The notes beneath the pieces were generated by a model. The model ran no database searches. It worked only from the letters and a program-made list of their open reading frames with translations, and was not told the origin of the DNA. A stretch of 64,000 nt of DNA, from positions 186,001-250,000 of the forward strand of contig OY730175.1 of assembly GCA_963422465.1 (NCBI GenBank), written 5' to 3'. The translations under genes and the position numbers were made by a program. Origin of the DNA: Lichina pygmaea. Taxonomy: Eukaryota; Ascomycota; Lichinomycetes; Lichinales; Lichinaceae. Each line of letters starts with the position of its first letter. The stretch's first letter is position 1. This document shows, piece after piece, positions 56,260-64,000 of this stretch.

Positions 56260-57107
56260 TGTTGTTGTATCCGACTGGACCTCTCGCTGAGACGTTCGAG
56301 AGCGACGGTGGCAGTTGACGCTCTCCTGAGATGACGCCTTCCTGTTCCGGCTTGTTGTGTGCGAGTAGAGGGGGCTTGTCGAGGGAGGGGTAGGCACGGT
56401 ACGGTAGGGTACATACGTACTTGTGGCGGCCGTTCAGCCCTGCCTGGCCCTACAGCTGATTCGGACGAGCGTTGAACTTCGATAGCGAGACACGGCAGAT
56501 CAGTGCCCGGTTAGTTACGTAAGATGCTTATCCGCCGACCATGAGTGACTCCGTCGGACATTGCACTCCGTTTGCCATGACAGCTCGTATCGGTCAGCCT
56601 CCGTACGTTCTTCCTTGTCGAGGTACGAGGGTACGGTACAGTAGAAAATCTCCGAGGTCGGATTCGAACGTCCGAGGGGCGGTTGCAACAGTCTCACGAG
56701 TACTAGCAGACGCCGGGCGGCCGCAATTCCGTCGGACATCGCACTCCGTTTGCGCAGCTGCTACGGGCAATGCAGATACAGTTCACTTTTCGCTTAGTTC
56801 TCCTCATTGAGGTGATAGCGCGGTCATGCATGCTTTCATTTCTATGACAGGATCGAATGTGAAATCTCCGAGTTGGAGGCAAAACGTCGCCCCCCCCCCC
56901 AAGGACTGGAGCTTGAAGGCATTAATGGCCCGACGGTTGATCGTCGAAATGACAGATGATGGCAGGAACAGCTACACCGTACAGAGTGTGGATGATCGGA
57001 TGGCTCGCACTCAAGGGGGATTCATTCGGTCGCATCATGTTGAGCCTTGATCATCTCAAGGCTCCCTCTGTTGGTGGCTCGCGCGGGTAGCACCTGACCC
57101 GGCCTTT
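56260..57107. other. Intergenic region upstream of annexin, with two GTCGGACAT motifs
   Basis: Motif copies start at 56553 and 56731, each followed by ACTCCGTTTGC. A C10 run lies at 56891-56900. An open frame at 56826-57050 (74 codons) runs through the C-tract and has no recognisable feature, so I do not call it. Confidence 0.6.
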
Positions 57108-58809
57108 CTAACGGCCGACACCCAAGCCCGGGACAGATCGAGTGGCTGGCGCCGGCGGAGATCCCGGACGAGGCGCGGATGATCCGAGACCGACGTATCT
57201 CTTGAACGCGCTAGAGACGGCACCTGGGAGCCTTTGCAGTCGCTGAACGATGCCCGGCGTCGTGGTCCAGGGCGCTTCCGTGACGACCATCTCGGTTCGG
57301 TCTGTCGGTGGTGGGCTAGACGGGTCGTCGTCGCCTGCGTCTCCCGGCCGATCATGAAAGCCGTTCGGACGCTGCCCAATGCCCCTCCTCGGGCCTCTCG
57401 GCCGGCCTTGGAACCATCTCGGACGCCGCCCGGTGCCCTTCATCGTGGCCTCCGGCTCGGACGAGGTGGATGCGCACTTCCGCAGCCGATAATAGAGACG
57501 GGTGTGTTGGAGGTACTTTGGCCGAAGCTCCCGGTACAGTTCTAGCTCTTCTGGCGTGCCGATGCCAGCATCAAGTTGGCGTCTCTTTGCTGCGTTTTCC
57601 GACCCGCCGAAGAACTGCTGGTACATGTTGAAGAACGGCCGCGACTCCTCGAGCAGCCGGACCTCGTCAGACATGCTCGCGGGATACCTGATGTCTATTT
57701 CCTCGGGCCCCTGATACCGTTTCTGCGTTTGACGCATGTAGGCATTGTACTTTCCTTTGAGATCCTTGAACCGATCGAGTTCCTCTTTGGTACCTTCCCC
57801 CCGCCTCATTTGAGCCAACTTCTCGGGGTTTCTCTTGAACTCTCTTTGGTATTGGAGGTAGTCGGGGCGGAGCAGGTCCAAGACATTGGCCTCCTCACAC
57901 GTGTACTCGCGGACCTGCTGATCCCTTATCCGCTGCTGAGCTCTGACGCGCTCGTACTCCTGGAATGGCCCAACAAGACGGTTGTATTTCTTGCGTTCTT
58001 CGGTCGACAGTTTGGTGATCCACTTCTTGCCTTTTTTACCCCGAAACTGTCGACGGTATTCCATCCATTGCTGTCTGATTCTTTCCAGCTGCTGGGGCGT
58101 ATGCCTGTTTTCGAGCGCTCTTGCCTTTTCTCTTGCCTTTGCCTCCTTATTTCGGGCGGCTATCACGGCTCTCTGGGATTTGTACCTCATCGACGCACTT
58201 CTCAACCGTTCGTATTCCTCAAGCTCCTCTGGTGTTGCTGTCGGGGATGCGGGGTTCGCCAGCGACTGATCGATTCTTTCTTTGATCTCTCGTCCCCGCT
58301 TCGATCGGTACTTGTCCCGGAGCTTGCGATGAAGCTTCTCGAGCTCTTTGAGTTCCTCGTCGGTGATGTCGTCGCCTGTCCCGTCAGTGCGCTTTCTTAG
58401 ACGACTCCTCAGGTCGTCGGTGTCCGAGTCGGCCTTGCGACTCTTCACGGTGACGCCGCTCAGCATGTTCTTCTCCGGGCCGTCGCCATCGAGGACCAGG
58501 CCATGTCCGAGTCGTAGATCGCCGTCGTGGCCAACGGCAGCGTTGTTCTCTACACCGTGGTCAGGTCGCAATTCAAGTCGACGGCGATCAAGTCGCTGCA
58601 GGGACCTACCGGTTGGCTGTACCGGACTCGCCAGGTCATGGACCGTGCCTTCGAGCCTCACGCCCTTCGTACGAGAGTAAGTGGGAGGGAGGGAAATCGA
58701 GGTGTAGAGTGCAACGTACCGGTCCAGCTTCCAAAGGCCTGGCCACCACCAGCTCAAAAAACAGCACGCCCGCGGTCAGGAGCGGACCAACGGCCTCCCG
58801 CATCTTCAT
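57108..58809 (-). CDS. Secreted protein with eight degenerate helical repeats, function unknown
   Basis: The first exon, 58720-58809, encodes 30 residues starting MKMREAVGPLL with a clear hydrophobic secretion signal and ends at donor GTACGT. The second exon runs to 57108. The acceptor is uncertain: AAG before 58664 (55-base intron), CAG before 58616 or CAG before 58595; all keep the same frame and give 548, 532 or 525 residues. The body contains eight units of about 24 residues, spaced 31-45, near TxEELxxYxxLRxxYxxY. Examples are TPEELEEYERLRSASMRY, TKEELDRFKDLKGKYNAY and TPEELELYRELRPKYLQH. Most units are followed by a Lys/Arg cluster. The carboxy part has an RPRG-rich stretch and a Pro/Thr-rich region. 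I know no family with this pattern. A secreted effector, a surface protein or a Kex2-processed repeat protein are possible; none is shown. Confidence 0.7.
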
Positions 58810-59566
58810 GAGTGTGTACCGTTGGCGCTCTCTGCGCCTGCAACGGCGGTTCTTGAAAGAGGACAGGAACAAAAGCCCTCCCTTGTGCTTGGTTCGAGTC
58901 CTCTAGCTCGACGGGCCGTACTGTCATCCCTCTGGCCAAGAGGGTGACTGAAATGTCACCGACGATCCATGGCATCTATATGAGGATGAGAACGTTCGAA
59001 GGCTCGTACAGCCGTCTTCTTGGGTTGGAGGAACGTGCCATTTCAAGCACGTCTTTACGGCGTTCACTGCAGGAGTGAAACTGTTTATGAGGTGCAGGAT
59101 CGATATTGTGACAGCTGATAAGGAACCTTACACAGAAGTTTTCTGTGTGGATACGACCAGCTGGCCGACGATCCGAGTTGCGGTGGCCTCCGGTGTCACC
59201 ACGACGTCTTCCCCTAAGGCGGATCGGCTCAGCTTGTCTCACTCACCTGTTGGGCTCTTCTCCGGGCTGTCTCCGTACGGTGAGTGGCTCGTCCGTACCG
59301 TAAACCTGCTCTTCGTTAGATGCTACTGACCAGCAGCTCTTCACGTCAGATCGCAGCCTCTCTCTCCACCGTACGGAAGTACATCTTGTGTCGTCATGGA
59401 CATCTCATTGGTGCTCTTGAAGCGCCCTTTGAAGCTTCATACACAAGGATTGACGTTCGACGTAACCGTACCACAACCACATCTTTGTGGGATTGAGCCC
59501 TACGATAGAGGAATGTCATTAACCTGAAGTCGGCGTTTGATTAGTGAGCTCGCGAGACGATACTCT

Positions 59567-59584
59567 GTACTCCGTACGGAGTAC
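59567..59584 (+). repeat. Perfect 18-base palindrome GTACTCCGTACGGAGTAC
   Basis: A self-complementary sequence. Close relatives occur at 1123-1133, 42831-42843, 43561-43581, 49852-49869 and 59706-59716, all outside genes. Confidence 0.85.
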
Positions 59585-60106
59585 ATACGTACATACGTAC
59601 GTATCGTACGTGTTACAGGTCCTCTCCGTACGTTAACCTCCAGAACCTCCAACGGCCATAGTCGCACGGAGAAAACGAGGTGTCACGTTACGCATGTAAG
59701 GTACTGTACGGAGTACATACGTGGACAGTCCCTCCGCACCGTTATCGGACATCCGAACGTACGTACGTGCGTACTGGTACGAGTGCGATACATACCTCGT
59801 ACGAAGTAAGCAGTGCAGTAATACGTACGTAGTACGGGATACTAGCAATCAAGAGGAAAGCAGGCTGCGAGAAAGAAGTCTTAGGACACGTCGGAGGAGA
59901 GGGTACGGACGTGCTCTCATTACTTTTGTCAGCAACAATGTCTTCGACTACATTTCTCAATCTCCATCAGGTCCACACCGCTTCTTCAAGTCCAGAGACT
60001 TTACGGAGGCCCGCGCCAAAAGTATTCGGAGAGATTTCTATGAGAGTGACAAAGGTTGTGAGACTATCCCGTAGTTCCCCTCCCAGTACGGAAGTAAATT
60101 TTTTGT

Positions 60107-60532
60107 CGGACAATTACTGTCGGTGCCCCCCCTCTTACTTCAATGCCCCCCTCGCTTAGCAAGGTACTTATAAGTTTGTGGCAGTCCCTTGTGATGTTAA
60201 GTACTCCTAAACTTTGGAGGCATCAGCCACCCGACCGAGCAACCTTACACCACTGACAAGTCCCCACACCCCCAAAAATACCACTTATGACTTCAAAGAT
60301 GTGTTCTGACTTGATGAGCGTAGAGCTAAGCATTTGATGCGACCGAGAAAAAAACTTGACTGAATATGATGTGGTGCGTGATACCTTGAAGACTTATGAC
60401 AGCCATGGGCTGTGTGGGTTGAAGAGATACCTCGCTTTACATGGAGGGGCTCGCCAAAATACATGTACCGACTTATGCGAGGGGGCATCGAAGTTATAGG
60501 GGGGCACTGGGGGGTACCGCAGTAATTGTCCG
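60107..60532 (+). mobile_element. Probable 426-bp MITE with ~55-bp inverted ends
   Basis: Ends CGGACAATTACTG (60107-60119) and CAGTAATTGTCCG (60520-60532) are perfect inverted copies. The similarity extends inward for about 55 bases through GGTRCCCCCC and CTTCRATGCCCCC. Flanks TTTTTTGT (60099-60106) and TTTTTTTGT (60533-60541) could be an 8-base target duplication with one T slipped, as for hAT elements. No coding capacity. Confidence 0.72.
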
Positions 60533-61895
60533 TTTTTTTGTTCTTGTTGTTGTCCACCACCACACCACCTCTATTGTTTGAGGTCTTGAAGTCTGAAGTT
60601 CTTAAGTATCTTCTCATAAAGCTCAGTCTTCTTCCTGTTCCAAACCGTCACTATTCTTATCATTGTTGTTATCATCACTGTTCTTGTTCTTGTCTGGGGG
60701 GTTTGTGACTGGATGGTACTTAGCCACAGTCGTATATAACCTGACAGATTTGGTAGATTGTGCTGGAAGAAAAGTCTGTAAGATCACTGATATGCTTCAC
60801 AGGTATATCTTCTTCAAGAAGAGCAAGCACACATGCTTTCTGTGCAATGCTGATACTTTTGTTGGCTGTGGTTTATCAGTGGTGTGGGGTCGGGTGAGGT
60901 GGTTTTGGTGTAGTCTCATCACTTTTTGGTGGGATTCCGAATACTTCTGTCGCCAGCCCCCGTACGCAGGCGTTGGACATGCAAGTCGCAGACTTGACCG
61001 CCATACCCCGCCTGCTCGTACTCACCCCCGCTGACTAAGCACGTCGGCCGCTGTCGCAAGCTGAGAGCCCATCAAAGACCATCGCACGACGTTCTGAGCT
61101 CGTTGCGCAGCTCTATAGTCAACGACGTTGGTCACTGCCTGAAGTGACACCTTGTTTCTAGAGTACCATGCCGTACTCGCTCTATCCGCCTCAGACATCT
61201 CTTTCCATCGTGAAGCATGCCAAGACGCGGTCGTTCCACTGCGAGGCTTTTGCGGATGGCCGCACACCTGGCTCCAGTGGCCAGGTACCGTACCTTACGT
61301 GAATCTGTTCGAACATCGATGGCATGCCGCCGGTCCCACCAGGAGCCGGTCTTGATAGGTGCAAACGATGACGACCGGCAAAGCTTTCCATTTGGCTCCG
61401 TTGGTATTGTTCGTTCACCAGAGCCTCTCCACGTCTATGCCAAACGCTTGCTAGGAATCTGGGATACCTGCTTAGGTCAACCTGCTGTTCGACAGTGTTG
61501 GCATGATTTTTATGACAAGAACTGTCCCTAAGCTGGAGTATTTCATCTCGGCTGATATAGCACCGGCAACTTGCGATGTTGTGGATTGAGTGTGCTGCTC
61601 TGTCGCATACATTTGCTGATCGGCATCACGGAGTGGCATGTTCCGAGATGAATATGCTCACCGTGCCCGGGCCTGGCTGCCTGAAAATCGGAAGTCTCCT
61701 TGCCCAGATCTACAATTCACTTTCTAGAATGGTACTGGTGATATTCACCTCTTGCCACCTCGCAAGGCTCTCAGGGCGTGTGCATATAGATCACACACTC
61801 CCAGTCTCCGCTGTGGATATTGTTGATATATATTCTCTCCGCTGCTCAGCTGCGTCTGGTTCTCCAGTCTTTTGGCCACGCTTCTTGACTGCACA

Positions 61896-63569
61896 ATGGC
61901 TCTTTCAACTTCTACAATCTTCGCCGACGACGAGCGAGTCGTCATCTCTCTGCCTGGGAACTTCGAAGGGCTCCCGGTGGGGTTTCGTTATACCACCTTT
62001 CTACTGAACTCGGATGGCTTCACGACGAGGACGCTGGGATGGACAGACGATCCAACCGCCTTTCTCCAGAGGCCTACGACGAATACGGTGAGTGGCCTCT
62101 CGTCGTGCGAGCCCAAGGCGGACACGGGAGCTCGATGGTGGCGACACTCCATGTCGATCCGCATACCGATCCAAGCTCTGTTACTATCTGGTTCGAGAGT
62201 CTGGACTTACTCGGTGCAGAACCTGATACCGCCGCTAAGAACCGCCACCGCCCTGGAGACGTCTGTGGATTCCAATGTCTCGACGTGGTCTCCCCCGAGG
62301 GAGGGCGGCCTGGACCCATTTTCAAACCCGTCGTCACCACGATCTACGTCGGCGATGTCTAGTCCTTCTCGAGTCGCCGCTTCTCCGACCGTGACCACCA
62401 GTCTACGCCCCGAAACCTTGCCCGTCACAGGTACCTCGGCAACAACTGCTACAGAACCTGACTCTTCCGAGTCTTCGATCGTTCCACCCGTGAGCGAAGG
62501 ACAGAGCTCTTCGTCAGCGCCTGGCGTCCCAATCAACGTTGCGATCGGGGTTGGCGGCGGTCTCGGCACGGCTGTCATCATCGCGGTCGTTGTGTTCTTT
62601 GTCAGGAAGGCCCTCCGCAAGAGATCGAAGGCTGCCGTGATGCCTCGGGTTGACAGCCAGGACGAACTCGAGGAAGTAGCCCCGGTAGGGAGTGCAGGAG
62701 CGCCGAAACCTCAGGCTCTCCGGGTCCAGCGGGTTGGAACGTCGGCCGGGATCGGAGAGACGGATGAACCAGGCGAGGATGACCTGGCACTGAGCACTAG
62801 CCTGCCACGACCGCGGCAGTTGCGGACTGTCGACCGCGAACCGGCTCGACGGCGGAACAAAAGTCGAGAAGCATTGGCGGCCCTGTCTTCTCAGGGCCTC
62901 GAGCTGCGCGCGCTGACGCCGAGGGTGCAGTCGCCGCGGCCTAAACCGCCAACGCGGCCTTGGAAAGGCTTTCTCGATGCCGCCGACTACGACCTGATGC
63001 GGCGCATGCCAGCGCCGCTCTCGGTGACGGAGGACTACAGCACCAACGCCGGCGAGGGCAGCGTGGATGGGTACTGGCAGGAAACGGCGTCCTTGAGGGA
63101 AGAGCGGCTGTACCGACTACAACGACCAGGGCACAGTCCGCCTCCGCCGCCGTCGCCAGGGCCGTCGGAGTCGTCGGCCGCTCGGTACGGGCCGGATCCG
63201 TCTGCGTACGCGCCAACGGCGCCCATGTCTCGGATCCAAGAGATGAGCGACGTGGGCATGACTCCGGTGGTGCGCGATTCCAGCGGCGGAAACACGAGCC
63301 AGGAGGTGCAGGGATCTCCGACCGGCACGGCCGAAGACACGATAGGCCAGCAAAGCTCTTCGCCGATGGGGTCCGGGGACGCTCTCCTCGAGCGCGAAAC
63401 ACGCGTGGATCGGTCCGACCCACAGCCGGCGGAGGAGCAGCCCCCCGAGGGACATGACGAAGAGGAGGCTGCACATGGTCTCTCGACGGCTGCGGGCAAG
63501 CTACCCGCCAAAGACAGCCAGGCGCCTGACGTGCTGCCGCACGACCCGCCTTCGGGCAACCGAATCTGA
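61896..63569 (+). CDS. Ser/Thr-rich single-pass membrane protein
   Basis: 557 residues from the ATG at 61896. The outer part (to ~210) becomes Ser/Thr/Pro-rich, as in mucin-like stalks. Residues ~213-236 form a membrane span with a Gly-rich start (VAIGVGGGLGTAVIIAVVVFFV), followed by the stop-transfer RKALRKR. The ~320-residue tail is Arg/Pro/Glu-rich and probably disordered and cytosolic, with a PPPPPSPGP stretch. The layout resembles fungal Mid2/Wsc-like surface sensors, but I recognise no WSC or other named domain. The amino end is doubtful: no signal peptide is present at this start, and a GTGAGT donor at about 62092 suggests that an intron, and perhaps an upstream exon, is missing from the model. 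Confidence 0.68.
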   Translation: MALSTSTIFADDERVVISLPGNFEGLPVGFRYTTFLLNSDGFTTRTLGWTDDPTAFLQRPTTNTVSGLSSCEPKADTGARWWRHSMSIRIPIQALLLSGSRVWTYSVQNLIPPLRTATALETSVDSNVSTWSPPREGGLDPFSNPSSPRSTSAMSSPSRVAASPTVTTSLRPETLPVTGTSATTATEPDSSESSIVPPVSEGQSSSSAPGVPINVAIGVGGGLGTAVIIAVVVFFVRKALRKRSKAAVMPRVDSQDELEEVAPVGSAGAPKPQALRVQRVGTSAGIGETDEPGEDDLALSTSLPRPRQLRTVDREPARRRNKSREALAALSSQGLELRALTPRVQSPRPKPPTRPWKGFLDAADYDLMRRMPAPLSVTEDYSTNAGEGSVDGYWQETASLREERLYRLQRPGHSPPPPPSPGPSESSAARYGPDPSAYAPTAPMSRIQEMSDVGMTPVVRDSSGGNTSQEVQGSPTGTAEDTIGQQSSSPMGSGDALLERETRVDRSDPQPAEEQPPEGHDEEEAAHGLSTAAGKLPAKDSQAPDVLPHDPPSGNRI

Positions 63570-64000
63570 GTCTGCGTCGGTCACGTCGTACACGGCACGG
63601 GGGGGAGCGAGCGATTTGACACGTTCACGTGGAGTGGTCCGAGATGTTTGGATATCGGCCGGCATTGGAATAATCAGACCGTCGGAACAGAGCACCGAAG
63701 CGGGATCATCAATCGCAGCCAGCAAACAATATAATCCCGTCAAACCGTAAAGGAGCACAGCCCCTGCCGCCGCTCTCCATCCACAGTAGTTTTCTATACG
63801 TCCGACCACTGTGTTCCGTGTTTTCGACGAATCCTTTTGGTCTCACGTCGTCCGTCGATCTAACCGTCAGGGATCATGAGACGGGGGGGGGGGGGGGGGG
63901 GGGGGAGGAATCTTTACTACATTCCAGATGCATGACCAAACTACAGTATGTAGGGAAAAACTCGGTCCAGCCATTTAATTCCCCCTCCCCCCCCATTTCT
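63570..64000. other. Right-end intergenic region
   Basis: Downstream flank of the membrane protein gene. It contains a G23 run and, at 63984-63996, a C-rich stretch. No gene seen. Confidence 0.6.
63883..63905 (+). repeat. 23-base poly-G tract
   Basis: Uninterrupted G run after GAGAC and before AGGAATC. Another member of the long G/C homopolymers scattered in the host spacers of this window. Confidence 0.92.

Larger units (their letters stand above)
58810..61895. other. Intergenic region, GTAC-rich, with a probable MITE
   Basis: About 3.1 kb with no supported gene. 59565-59840 is dense in GTAC palindromes. 60107-60532 is bounded by inverted repeats. 60950-61870 has several short open frames without recognisable domains or splice structure. 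Confidence 0.6.

Noticed and set aside
54028-56334. 768-codon plus-strand frame over the annexin gene
   Set aside because: Arg/Leu/Val-rich antisense shadow with no motif; the minus strand encodes annexin repeats and a proper intron.
56655-56680. TTCGAATCC-like box resembling a tRNA B box (minus strand)
   Set aside because: The T-arm stem does not pair in the standard register and no matching acceptor or anticodon arm was found.
56826-57050. 74-codon open frame with an ATG
   Set aside because: Runs through a C10 tract, has no recognisable feature and lies in a GTAC- and motif-rich spacer.
58527-58680. Plus-strand frame MANGSVVLYTVVRSQFKS opposite the repeat-protein gene
   Set aside because: Short, closed by a stop just upstream, and antisense to a better-supported two-exon gene.
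58888-58902. GGTTCGAGTCC, matching a tRNA B box
   Set aside because: No 5-base T stem around it and no A box or cloverleaf upstream.

Overview
The window reads as nuclear DNA of a filamentous ascomycete (Pezizomycotina; a sordariomycete such as a hypocrealean fungus would fit, but that is inference). Host genes are GC-rich and carry short introns of about 54-116 bases with GT...YAG ends and CTRAC/TGAC-like branch sites. Their products are typical of such fungi: a class III GH18 chitinase, a kelch-repeat membrane protein, a Vps62/DUF946 protein, a septin-domain GTPase, a fungal annexin and a Ser-rich single-pass membrane protein. No bacterial operons, rRNA, convincing tRNA or CRISPR array were seen.

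Layout. 1-8.5 kb holds the kelch protein gene (1772-4043, five exons) and the secreted chitinase gene (6505-7833, two exons). 8.5-42.7 kb is one block of transposons inside transposons. A Fot1/pogo-like DNA transposon (8947-42656) was split by an LTR element (9587-41455, TSD CTGCC). That element holds LINEs, solo LTRs and two large Ty3/Gypsy chromodomain elements (27096-33591 and 34597-39995), most with readable target-site duplications. One LINE (14633 to about 19950, minus strand) still has two complete ORFs. 42.7-44.3 kb is a GTAC-rich spacer with a recurring GTCGGACATCGC motif. 44.3-49.3 kb holds the Vps62-like gene (six exons) and the septin-like gene (two exons). 49.8-53.4 kb has a second copy of a dispersed repeat and a partly deleted LINE with a 14-base TSD. 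53.7-58.8 kb holds, on the minus strand, the annexin gene and a gene for a secreted protein with eight degenerate helical repeats. 58.8-61.9 kb is a spacer with a probable MITE (60107-60532). 61.9-63.6 kb encodes the Ser-rich membrane protein.

The host genes do not form an obvious pathway or cluster. The strongest leads are the secreted eight-repeat protein, the dispersed GTCGGACATCGC motif, the layered nested-insertion history, and decay by loss of CpG. The last is clearest in an LTR pair where the 5' copy keeps about 15 CpGs and the 3' copy has none. Gene models rest on reading frames and splice signals read by eye; no transcript evidence or database search was available.
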